A model generated the notes under the pieces. The model worked only from the letters and a program-made list of their open reading frames with translations, did no database searches and was not told the DNA's origin. DNA of 10,610 nt from an uncultured Spirochaetaceae bacterium. GTDB taxonomy: Bacteria; Spirochaetota; Spirochaetia; Treponematales; Treponemataceae. Each line of letters begins with the position of its first letter. Position 1 is the stretch's first letter. The stretch is from assembly GCA_902796985.1 (NCBI GenBank), contig CADBRC010000039.1, forward strand, positions 1 through 10,610, read 5' to 3'. Made by a program: the position numbers and the translations under genes. Shown here one piece after another: positions 1 to 6,774 of the stretch.

Positions 1-504
1 ACGAGCGGCTCCGCGCCCAAAGGCGTGTCTCCCTACATGATACAGCGCAACACCTATACGATGCGGCTTCCGATGGACTACGGGGACTTCTGTTCCATCG
101 ACAGGGCTTCCGCCGGTGCGGAGACCATGCCCATCCTCTCCCTGATGCACTTCATCAAGAACGCACAGGAATACGGCTACGCCAAGGAAAGCTTCTTCCA
201 GACCCTGCTGACCCGCTGCCTGTACCCCCTCTTCGTGCTCATCCTGTTCATATTCGCGGCCGCATGGGGCTGGAACTACCGGATCGAGAACTCCAAGGCC
301 CTGTTCAGGACATCATGGCTGCTCGCCATCATCGTCTTTGGCGTGATTATGTTCTTCGCCTCCGAGATGGCCTTCTACCTCTACAAGGTGCTGAACTACG
401 TGATTGTCGGCGTGTTCAAAGCAGCGGCATTCCCGACCGCGGCGTTCACATACATAGCAATGTTCGTGCTCGCTTCGCTCTACTTCATGTCACGAAAGAA
501 ATAA
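1..504 (+). CDS. C-terminal part of a multi-pass membrane protein (5' end outside window)
   Basis: The frame is open from base 1 and ends with TAA at 502-504. A GTG at 25 and an ATG at 37 exist, but the open frame to the left edge means the true start is probably upstream. Counting from base 1, about 70 residues are soluble. A hydrophobic helix follows at about residues 74-90, ending in a WNYR motif, then further helices at about 103-125 and 140-163, and a basic tail (SRKK). A soluble stretch followed by three membrane helices resembles the C-terminal half of LptF/LptG-type lipopolysaccharide permeases. That similarity is one of topology only; I do not recognise a diagnostic motif, so the function is open. 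The gene ends 19 bp before aepY and is probably co-transcribed with it. Confidence 0.7.
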   Translation, partial: TSGSAPKGVSPYMIQRNTYTMRLPMDYGDFCSIDRASAGAETMPILSLMHFIKNAQEYGYAKESFFQTLLTRCLYPLFVLILFIFAAAWGWNYRIENSKALFRTSWLLAIIVFGVIMFFASEMAFYLYKVLNYVIVGVFKAAAFPTAAFTYIAMFVLASLYFMSRKK

Positions 505-523
505 GGAAGAGGCAGGTCTACCG

Positions 524-1645
524 ATGAATGTTGAAGATTTCGTAAATGCGCTCGGCGCAGACTTCTTTGCCGGAGTGCCGGACTCACAGCTCAAGGCATT
601 GTGCGACTACCTGATGGGCAGATACGGCATAGACGGGAAGCACCATATCATCGCCGCCAACGAGGGGAACTGCGCTGCCATTGCCGCAGGCTACCATCTT
701 GCGACCGGCAAGGTTCCGGTTGTCTATATGCAGAACTCGGGAGAGGGCAACGTCATCAACCCGCTCGCCTCCCTGCTCAACGAAAAAGTCTACGCGATAC
801 CGGAAATCCTCGTCATCGGCTGGCGGGGAGAGCCGGGCGTAAAAGACGAGCCCCAGCACATCTACCAGGGTGAAATAACGCTCAAACTGCTTGAGGATAT
901 GGGAGTCCCCTATTTCGTCCTCGGCAAGGAGACGGCCCCGGAACAGCTGGGAGAAAAGATGGCCGAATTCCGCAGCCTTCTCTCGCAGGGAAAGGACGTT
1001 GCAATCGTCGTACAGAAGGGTGCACTGTCATACACTGGCAAGACCGAATATAAGAACAACAACCCGATGAAGCGGGAAGATATAATCCGCCACATCATCA
1101 AATACAGCGGGGACGACCCTATCGTGTCCACGACCGGCAAAGCAAGCCGCGAGCTGTTCGAGGCCAGGGAGGCTGCAGGGCAGGGGCATGAGTGTGATTT
1201 CCTGACCGTCGGTTCCATGGGACACAGCTCCTCAATCGCACTGGGAATCGCCCTGAGCAAGCCGGACAGGAAGATATGGTGCGTGGACGGCGACGGTGCC
1301 GCCCTGATGCACCTGGGGGCCCTGCCGGTCATAGCAAGCTGCAGGCCAGAGAACCTCATACATATCGTGATAAACAACGGGGCACACGAGAGCGTGGGAG
1401 GCCAGCCCACCGTTGCGTCCGCCCTGAGCCTGAAGGATACCGCCCTTGCATGCGGCTACCCCTCTGCCGTCTCGGTCGCTGACTTCGACGGGCTGGACTG
1501 GGAGCTGGAAAAGGCGAAGTCCAGCAGTCAGCTGACCTTCATCGAAGTCAAATGCGCCATCGGTGCCAGGGACGACCTGGGCCGCCCGACCTCCACCCCG
1601 CAGGAAAACAAGGCCGCCTTCATGCGCCACTTGTCGGCCCGCTAG
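524..1645 (+). CDS. aepY: Phosphonopyruvate decarboxylase (ThDP-dependent)
   Basis: This 373-residue protein is predicted to decarboxylate 3-phosphonopyruvate to phosphonoacetaldehyde, the step that pulls the unfavourable PEP mutase reaction forward in C-P bond biosynthesis. It is a cytoplasmic thiamine-diphosphate enzyme. The N-terminal pyrimidine-binding domain carries the FAGVPDS start (residues 15-21) and ANEGNCAAIAAGY (45-57), with the conserved Glu at 47. The C-terminal cofactor domain has the family motif GDGAALMHLGALP (256-268) and ends its Mg-ThDP motif at NN (284-285), followed by HESVGGQPT. Length matches the family, and all expected motifs are present. The purine-rich AGGAAGAGG at 504-512 and a CAGG at 513-516 lie upstream of the ATG. 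Sulfopyruvate decarboxylase (ComDE) is the nearest alternative. The partner genes aepX (PEP mutase) and an aminotransferase are not in the window. The stop codon overlaps the stop of ppk on the opposite strand. Confidence 0.93.
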   Translation: MNVEDFVNALGADFFAGVPDSQLKALCDYLMGRYGIDGKHHIIAANEGNCAAIAAGYHLATGKVPVVYMQNSGEGNVINPLASLLNEKVYAIPEILVIGWRGEPGVKDEPQHIYQGEITLKLLEDMGVPYFVLGKETAPEQLGEKMAEFRSLLSQGKDVAIVVQKGALSYTGKTEYKNNNPMKREDIIRHIIKYSGDDPIVSTTGKASRELFEAREAAGQGHECDFLTVGSMGHSSSIALGIALSKPDRKIWCVDGDGAALMHLGALPVIASCRPENLIHIVINNGAHESVGGQPTVASALSLKDTALACGYPSAVSVADFDGLDWELEKAKSSSQLTFIEVKCAIGARDDLGRPTSTPQENKAAFMRHLSAR

Positions 1646-3789
1646 TTCTTCCGTCTTACCACAAACTCCAGCTTGGGCTGGGACTTCCGCGCCTCGTCAC
1701 GGCGGGCATACTTCAGCTGCAGTTCCTCCTGCACGCTGACGGCTGCCTCGCCGGACGCAGGCTTAAGCGCTTTCCACCTGCCGTCCTTGCCGAGTGAGTG
1801 CCGGTGCGTGTTGTCCTCAAAGTAGAGCATGAGGGCTTCCTTGACTTCTGCGAAGACCTCCTTGTCCAGCACCGGGAACATCAGCTCTATCCGCTTGTCC
1901 AGGTTCCGCACCATCCAGTCCGCGCTGCTCAGATACAGCTCCTCGTTGCCCCCGTTCTTGAAGTAGAAGACGCGGGAGTGTTCCAGATAACGGCCGACGA
2001 CGCTTGTGACCTCGATGTTCTCGCTCATTCCCTTCACGCCCGGAATCAGGGTGCAGATGCCGCGTATGCTCAGCAGCACGCGGACTCCCGCCCTGCTCGC
2101 CTTGTACAATTCTTCTATAATCTCATCGTGGCAGAGACTGTTCATCTTGGCGATGATGAGGCCGGGGTTGTCAGGGTTGCTGTCGCTTATCTCCCGCTCA
2201 ATCAGCTCGATGAGGCGGCTCTTGATGTTGACCGGAGCCATGCAGAGGGAGTGCATCTGCTGGACGATGCTGTAGCCGGAGACAACGTTGAAGAAGAGGG
2301 TCGCATCCAGCGCAAGGTCCGGATTGCTCGTGAAGATGGAAAAATCCTGATAGAGGCGGGCCGTCTTGGGGTTGTAGTTGCCCGTACTCAGGTGCAGGTA
2401 ACGGCGGATTCCGTCGCTCTCCTTGCGGATGACCAGGCAAATCTTCGCGTGGACCTTCAGGTTGACCATGCCGTAGATGACGGTCGCTCCCGCGTCCTCC
2501 AGTTCCTCCGCCCAGGAGATGTTGCGCTGCTCGTCAAATCGGGCCTTGAGCTCCACGAAGACGGTGACGGACTTGCCGTTAACCGACGCCCGCTTGAGGG
2601 CCTGCACGATGGGTGAGTTGCTGCCCGTCCGGTAGAGGGTCATCTTGATGGCGAGTACCTGGCTGTCTACCGCCGCATCCTGTACAAAGCGGACAACCGG
2701 GTCATAGCTCTCGTAGGGAACGTTGAGCAGGATGTCCTTCTGCCGGAAGGTATTCCAGTAGCTGCCCTCTTCGGGCAGGGAGTCGGGATAGAAATGCGGC
2801 CAGTCCGGGTAGGAAAGGCGGCCAGAATCGTCGTTGCCCGACAGCTCCGACAGCGATGCAGGGTCAATGATGCCGTCCACCCGGTACACGTCGCCTTCTT
2901 CGAGGGAGAGCTTGTCCTTCATCAGGGACAGGAGCTTTTTGCTTGTGGAATTCGCCCAGAGGCAGACCGGGAAGGAGGACTGCCGCTTGACAAGGACCTC
3001 CTTCATAGCCTGTATGAACTGATCGCCCGCTTCCTCATCCACGGCGAAGTCCGCATCGCGGGCAAGCATGAAGACCATCGATTCACGGACGTTGTATCCG
3101 GGAAAGAGCTCGCGCCCGAAGAGGGTCACGATGTCCTCCAGCAGGGAGAAATGCTTTCCCCCGTCTTCGCCGGGCAGGTAGACGATGCGGGGAATGCCCG
3201 GCGGAACCGGCACGAGGGCAAGCAGGTCCGTGTCGGACTGGGGCAGAAGGCCCGTCTCCTTGCGGTGGACTCCCGGCATCTTGTCCAGAAGGAAAGCGGC
3301 GTGCAGCTGCATGCTCGCAACGTGGGGGAACTCGTCCAGATCGGTACGGAGCGGGGTCAGCAGGGGGAAAACCTCGTGGCGGAAGAAACCCTCCGCGTAG
3401 TTCTTCTGCGCGGCAGTGAACTCCCTGGAACGGACGTAGACCAGCCCCTCTTTAGCGAGGGCAGGCAGGATGTCACCTGTCAGGCATTCGTACTGGGCGG
3501 CGACAATCTCGTGGCTCCGCCTGGAAATCCGTTCCAAGGTCTCCTTAGCGGTCAGACCGCTCGAGTCTTTCTGCCGGGGGTTCATGCGGGCCTCCCGCTT
3601 GAGGGATGCCACCCGGACCTGGAAAAACTCGCCGAAGTTGCTCGAGACAATGCCGAGGAAGTTCAGCCGCTCCATCAGGGGGTTGTCCTTACGCAGCGCC
3701 TCGCTCAGGACGCGGGCGTTGAATTCCAGCCAGCTGAGTTCCCTGTTGAAGTAACGGCTCCCCGTCTTGCCCTCTTTGCTTTCCGCCAT
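1642..3789 (-). CDS. ppk: Polyphosphate kinase 1
   Basis: This 715-residue protein reversibly polymerises the gamma-phosphate of ATP into inorganic polyphosphate through a phosphohistidine intermediate. It has the full PPK1 length and domain order. The N-terminal domain holds NRELSWLEFNARVL (15-28) and the segment SSNFGEFFQVRVA (49-61). A middle head domain follows. The first catalytic domain holds LKVHAKICLV (444-453), whose His447 is the expected autophosphorylated residue, and the HLSTGNYNPKTARLY block (466-480). The second catalytic domain holds GRYLEHSRVF (599-608), with the second conserved His at 604. The start is ATG at 3789, supported by GGGAGG (3797-3802 on this strand), 7 nt upstream. 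It begins 21 bp after the ppx stop, so the two form one transcription unit. The C-terminal tail (about 665-715) is charged and probably variable. Stop codon overlaps that of aepY. Confidence 0.96.
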   Translation of the reverse strand: MAESKEGKTGSRYFNRELSWLEFNARVLSEALRKDNPLMERLNFLGIVSSNFGEFFQVRVASLKREARMNPRQKDSSGLTAKETLERISRRSHEIVAAQYECLTGDILPALAKEGLVYVRSREFTAAQKNYAEGFFRHEVFPLLTPLRTDLDEFPHVASMQLHAAFLLDKMPGVHRKETGLLPQSDTDLLALVPVPPGIPRIVYLPGEDGGKHFSLLEDIVTLFGRELFPGYNVRESMVFMLARDADFAVDEEAGDQFIQAMKEVLVKRQSSFPVCLWANSTSKKLLSLMKDKLSLEEGDVYRVDGIIDPASLSELSGNDDSGRLSYPDWPHFYPDSLPEEGSYWNTFRQKDILLNVPYESYDPVVRFVQDAAVDSQVLAIKMTLYRTGSNSPIVQALKRASVNGKSVTVFVELKARFDEQRNISWAEELEDAGATVIYGMVNLKVHAKICLVIRKESDGIRRYLHLSTGNYNPKTARLYQDFSIFTSNPDLALDATLFFNVVSGYSIVQQMHSLCMAPVNIKSRLIELIEREISDSNPDNPGLIIAKMNSLCHDEIIEELYKASRAGVRVLLSIRGICTLIPGVKGMSENIEVTSVVGRYLEHSRVFYFKNGGNEELYLSSADWMVRNLDKRIELMFPVLDKEVFAEVKEALMLYFEDNTHRHSLGKDGRWKALKPASGEAAVSVQEELQLKYARRDEARKSQPKLEFVVRRKN

Positions 3790-3810
3790 ATCGTTGCCTC
3801 CCTAAACTCC

Positions 3811-5340
3811 TTATACCAGCACGACCTTATAGCCGAACACGTCCTCAAACAAGTCAGACTTCTCCTGCAGGGCGAGCCGCTCCAGCCCCATGTGCTCGTG
3901 TCCCTTTATGCGGAAAGTGATGCTGTCCCGCGAGAAGGAGATGCTGAAATCCTTTATCCGCTGCCTGTGGCTGCGGTCAAATGAGTCCGCCACCCGCAGT
4001 ATCGAGCAGAGCTTGAGGATTGTCAGGCGGCTCGCACGGGGCAGCATCTTGACTTCTGCCTCGTTCTGGGGGGAAGCCTTGCCCTTGTGGTAGAGGGCAA
4101 TGAGGGCAACGAGGTTCATCTCCTCCGCACTCAGACCGAAAATCTCGCTGTGCCTGATGATGTAGCAGGAGTGCAGGTTATGATCTTCCGCCCGGATGAA
4201 CATTCCTATGTCGTGCAGCAGGGCGGACACCTCCAGCAGCATCCGCTCGTGGGTATCCAGCCCCAGCTCGCCGGACATCTCGTTAAAGAGGCGGACGCTA
4301 ACCTTGCGGACAAACTCGGCGTGCTTCTCGTCGCCCTTGTACTTCCTGAGCAGGGTCCTCGCGCTCGCGACAATCTGCTCGGAGAACTCTTCCCGCAGGG
4401 CTCCTCCGCCCCCGTCCGAACCGGCAATCAGCGCACCCTCCCGGATTGAGGTCTCGGGGACAACGATGGTCTGTACGTTAGTCAGCGAGACGAACTGCCG
4501 GTATGTCAGAAGAGAGATGCGGAAGGTTTTGGCCTCGCCGTAGCTCATCTTGAAGCGGGCGACGCATTCCTCCTCGGAGTAGTTCTCAATTTCATCGACG
4601 AATGCGTCGAATTTGTCCCGGTCAATCTCCCAGAGGAAGGTGGAGACCGGGTAGCCCGCGAAAATCGCTGCAATCTGCATGTCCCGGCCCAAGGCAATGA
4701 ACTGCTGGACCTTGCCCAGGTTCATCTCCTCGTTCAGCATGACGCGGGTATTGCTGATGAATTCCGCAACGAAGCGCAGCGCGTCGTCGGTATTCCCGGT
4801 CATCGAGTGAATCTGCTGGCCGATTATGACGGTACCGAGCCTGAGCGAATGCGCACCGACGATGCTGCCCTTTTCCATCAGCATCATCTCAGTCGCTCCG
4901 CCGGAGATGTCCAGGATTATCGAATTGCTCTGGCGGACGGAAAAGCTCTCATCCTTGAGGCATTCGGTCACCGCGATGTACATCAGGCGGTTCTCTTCTA
5001 TGCCGTCTATGACGCGGACAGTGAAGCCGGTCTTTATCTTTATCCGGTCCACGAAGGGGTCGCGGTTCAGGGCCTCGCGGACTGCGGAGGTGCCGAGGAC
5101 AAGGGTCTCCTCCCGCGTAAGCCCCCAGGACGCGAGCTGCTCGCCGAAACGGTTCAGTATGCGCTGGGCGTTCAGCAGGGTGTCGCGGCTGATGTAGCGG
5201 GAGGTAAACACGTCCCGCCCGATGTTGGCGGGGAATTCCGAGCGGTCCAGTATGTTGCGCTTCTTGTCGTCCGTGGTCTCGGCAACGAGCATCCTGATGC
5301 CCGTCGAACCTATCTCTATGACTGCCTTGATGCTTCCCAT
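3811..5340 (-). CDS. ppx: Ppx/GppA-family phosphatase with C-terminal HD domain (exopolyphosphatase or pppGpp phosphohydrolase)
   Basis: This 509-residue protein has an N-terminal actin-like (ASKHA) Ppx/GppA domain at about 1-305 and an HD-type domain at about 320-509. Members release terminal phosphate from polyphosphate, or hydrolyse pppGpp to ppGpp. Visible motifs are EIGSTGIRMLVAE (9-21, phosphate-1 loop), GTSAVREA (83-90), GIEENRLMY (113-121, with the catalytic Glu region) and LDISGGATE (143-151, phosphate-2 loop). The HD domain shows LLHDIGMF (374-381), IIRHSEI (394-400), LYHKG (416-420) and ADSFDRS (451-457). Loop 1 is unusual: Glu9 and Thr13 stand where Asp and Asn are typical (DxGSNS). 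Loop 2 reads DISGG rather than DIGGG. The start ATG lies 3 nt after the upstream stop with no well-placed ribosome site (the closest AGGA is 1 nt away, AGGGG is 15 nt away), suggesting translational coupling. Adjacency to ppk favours the polyphosphate role, but the sequence cannot exclude a GppA role. Confidence 0.88.
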   Translation of the reverse strand: MGSIKAVIEIGSTGIRMLVAETTDDKKRNILDRSEFPANIGRDVFTSRYISRDTLLNAQRILNRFGEQLASWGLTREETLVLGTSAVREALNRDPFVDRIKIKTGFTVRVIDGIEENRLMYIAVTECLKDESFSVRQSNSIILDISGGATEMMLMEKGSIVGAHSLRLGTVIIGQQIHSMTGNTDDALRFVAEFISNTRVMLNEEMNLGKVQQFIALGRDMQIAAIFAGYPVSTFLWEIDRDKFDAFVDEIENYSEEECVARFKMSYGEAKTFRISLLTYRQFVSLTNVQTIVVPETSIREGALIAGSDGGGGALREEFSEQIVASARTLLRKYKGDEKHAEFVRKVSVRLFNEMSGELGLDTHERMLLEVSALLHDIGMFIRAEDHNLHSCYIIRHSEIFGLSAEEMNLVALIALYHKGKASPQNEAEVKMLPRASRLTILKLCSILRVADSFDRSHRQRIKDFSISFSRDSITFRIKGHEHMGLERLALQEKSDLFEDVFGYKVVLV

Positions 5341-5343
5341 ATC

Positions 5344-5772
5344 CTACTTCTTGTTCCCCTTGCTGCATTCCGTGCAGCCCGTGACGACCACGTGCTTCTT
5401 GCCGTCCTCGTAGTTGAACAGGCGGGCGTTCAGGTGCCCGGTCTTGAGCGGAACCTCCTTGCCGCACACCGGGCAGACCCGCCTGAGGCCCGGCTCCGGC
5501 CTGGGAAAGCAGTGGGGGCAGCCGTCTATCGTACAGAGCTGGTCGGGGACGTTCATGGGCCGGTAGACCTTGCTTACGATGTCCTCACCCTTCGCAAGCG
5601 GACTGGAGCAGAGGGGGCAGCTGACCAGAAGTCCCCGGGCCTCCGCCTTCTTCTGCGCCTCGTCATTGGCTTTCTTGAGCCTGCCCTTCTTTTCCTCCCG
5701 GTCGGAGCTGACGATGAAGCGGAGCATGAAGAAGATGAAGATGACGAGCCCCAAAAGGACAAGGTATTCCAT
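5344..5772 (-). CDS. Small membrane-anchored protein with multiple CxxC zinc-ribbon motifs
   Basis: I do not recognise the family. The 142-residue product begins with one hydrophobic helix (about residues 3-21), followed by a highly charged, Lys/Arg/Glu-rich stretch likely to be helical (24-47). A Cys-rich domain follows with CPLC (52-55), Cys80 plus CPHC (85-88), CPVC (100-103) and CTEC (133-136). The nine cysteines, mostly as CxxC pairs, suggest two zinc ribbons in the cytoplasm, anchored at the inner face of the membrane. The ATG at 5772 is chosen because it starts just before the hydrophobic helix and the upstream promoter places its transcription start there. The frame remains open to 5958, but that extension is low complexity and would cross the promoter. 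It is the first gene of the ppx-ppk operon, ending 3 nt before ppx. The sequence shows no catalytic motif; metal binding, protein contact or redox sensing are all possible. Confidence 0.8.
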   Translation of the reverse strand: MEYLVLLGLVIFIFFMLRFIVSSDREEKKGRLKKANDEAQKKAEARGLLVSCPLCSSPLAKGEDIVSKVYRPMNVPDQLCTIDGCPHCFPRPEPGLRRVCPVCGKEVPLKTGHLNARLFNYEDGKKHVVVTGCTECSKGNKK

Positions 5773-5778
5773 AGTCCC

Positions 5779-5807
5779 ATTATAGTTAAGCCGGGCGGAA
5801 ACATCAA
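5779..5807 (-). promoter_or_regulatory. Sigma70-type promoter for the zinc-ribbon/ppx/ppk operon, leaderless geometry
   Basis: Read on the minus strand, TTGATG (5807-5802) is separated by exactly 17 bp from a perfect TATAAT (5784-5779). The six bases after the -10 box are GGGACT, so the expected +1 is the A of the ATG at 5772. No ribosome binding site lies upstream of this ATG. The match supports a housekeeping promoter producing a leaderless mRNA. Confidence 0.75.
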
Positions 5808-5817
5808 GGATTTTGCG

Positions 5818-5868
5818 GCGGGCCGTGACTACATGCGGGCCGTGACTACATGCGGACCGGGCCTGCAT
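5818..5868. repeat. 17-bp tandem repeat, two perfect copies plus one degenerate copy
   Basis: The unit GCGGGCCGTGACTACAT occurs exactly at 5818-5834 and 5835-5851. A third copy at 5852-5868 matches at 13 of 17 positions. The array lies in the 167-bp divergent gap. It starts about 46 bp upstream of the predicted start of the minus-strand operon and about 54 bp upstream of the likely start of the lipoprotein gene. Its place between two promoters suggests repeated operator sites, but a neutral tandem duplication is also possible. Confidence 0.85.
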
Positions 5869-5909
5869 GAGGCGGGCCGGGGCTTCCCCCAAATCAAAAT
5901 CTGTGGCAT

Positions 5910-5915
5910 TATAGT
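5910..5915 (+). promoter_or_regulatory. Candidate -10 box for the lipoprotein operon
   Basis: TATAGT (5 of 6 to consensus) lies 24 bp before the ATG at 5940. I see no good -35 box at 16-18 bp spacing: that area is CCCCCAAATC. If it is a promoter, it probably depends on an activator, for which the tandem repeats just upstream would be suitably placed. The sequence around this box (CATTATAGT) also occurs at 5778-5786, where the opposite strand forms the TATAAT box of the divergent operon. Confidence 0.35.
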
Positions 5916-5939
5916 AAACCCAAAATAACAGGAGTGTAT

Positions 5940-6761
5940 ATGAAAAAGATATGTGCATGCGCTTTTACGGTCATGCTGCTGCTTGCGGGATGCAAGAAGA
6001 CGTCGGCCCCTGCGGCCAAGCAGGAACAGGTTCCGGTGCAGGAGACTCCCGCCTCCGCGCCCGAGACCAAAGTTGAGATGATAAACTCAGTGATGATCGC
6101 CGGCGGCTTCTGGAGGCTCACCGACGAGGACACGATGAAATGGGTGGAATACGCCGTTCCCGGCACCAGGGTACAGGCCTACGGCTCCAGCGATCCTTCA
6201 TCCGGCGACAGGGCGGAGACAAAGCGGCAGGTCGTCCGCACGACGGACAACCAGAAGCGCGACTTCATCCACATAGAGTTCGAGGGGCATGACTACTGGG
6301 CGCAGGACTATTCAATAGTCGTGGATGCGACTCCGGCGGTCGTCGTGGGAGGCAATGCGTTCATCTTCACGAAGCCCAGTCCCGATGCAATGGGTGACAA
6401 GAAGCTGGACTTCGGGACCGTCATCGGCGTCATCAATGACGGCGTGGATACCGCCTCCAGCCCCTATGCGGACAAATACGTCAAGGCCAACGCCTACGTA
6501 AATTCCCGTCTGATTGAGGGAGCCTACCTTGCAAAGGATTCCATCAGCATTACCGCGAACACCCTGCTCGCCATGCAGATAGCAAACAAGCTGATGGAGA
6601 AAGACTCCAAGGGCGAGTCCGTGCTGACCGACCCCGTTGCCCGCAAGGATTTGTTCGAAACAGCCTTGTCGTTCGAGCTGCCTGACATGATGCAGGACAT
6701 GTTCCTGGATCTGCTCGAGAAGGAATATGCCGGGGTCGACCCGGAAGACTGGCTGAACTAA
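5940..6761 (+). CDS. Lipoprotein with SH3-like modules, function unknown
   Basis: The ATG at 5940 is preceded by AGGAG (5930-5934) at 5 nt; an in-frame GTG at 5934 overlaps that site and is less likely. The 273-residue precursor has a classic lipoprotein signal: MKK, a hydrophobic core, then LLLAGC with the lipidated Cys at 18. A Pro/Ala-rich linker follows (about 19-45). Two beta-rich modules follow, the first ending in DYWAQDYSIV (118-127), the second running from PAVVVGGNAF (132-141) to about DSIS (200-203). A C-terminal helical region with PVARKDLFETAL and PDMMQDMFLDLLEKEY closes the protein. The arrangement resembles bacterial SH3-like (SH3b) repeats used in cell-wall or periplasmic binding, but I see no diagnostic match and assign no reaction. 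It is co-transcribed with the next gene (13 bp gap), with which it shares layout and local motifs. Confidence 0.85.
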   Translation: MKKICACAFTVMLLLAGCKKTSAPAAKQEQVPVQETPASAPETKVEMINSVMIAGGFWRLTDEDTMKWVEYAVPGTRVQAYGSSDPSSGDRAETKRQVVRTTDNQKRDFIHIEFEGHDYWAQDYSIVVDATPAVVVGGNAFIFTKPSPDAMGDKKLDFGTVIGVINDGVDTASSPYADKYVKANAYVNSRLIEGAYLAKDSISITANTLLAMQIANKLMEKDSKGESVLTDPVARKDLFETALSFELPDMMQDMFLDLLEKEYAGVDPEDWLN

Positions 6762-6774
6762 GAGGAGAGTGATT

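Noticed and set aside
1668..1681. Hairpin CCAGC-TTGG-GCTGG near the aepY/ppk junction as a terminator
   Set aside because: Only a 5-bp stem inside ppk coding sequence with no T-run; no better than chance in GC-rich DNA.
1798..2616. 272-codon open frame on the plus strand inside ppk
   Set aside because: Antisense shadow of the catalytic region of PPK1, with no independent support.
2794..3984. 396-codon open frame on the plus strand across ppk and the ppx end
   Set aside because: It lies opposite the conserved PPK1 reading frame, spans the ppx-ppk junction, and has no domain or suitable start context.
5852..5880. Hairpin around GCCTGCATGAGGC in the divergent region as a terminator or riboswitch
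   Set aside because: The stem is only 4 bp with poor extension, and it lies upstream of both predicted transcription starts.
4807..5928. 373-codon open frame on the plus strand opposite ppx and the zinc-ribbon gene
   Set aside because: It runs through two real genes, the promoter and the tandem repeat; the protein is low-complexity without family motifs.
5773..5958. N-terminal extension of the zinc-ribbon protein up to 5958
   Set aside because: It would cross the promoter and tandem repeat and the start of the divergent lipoprotein gene, and would bury the N-terminal membrane helix in the interior of the protein.
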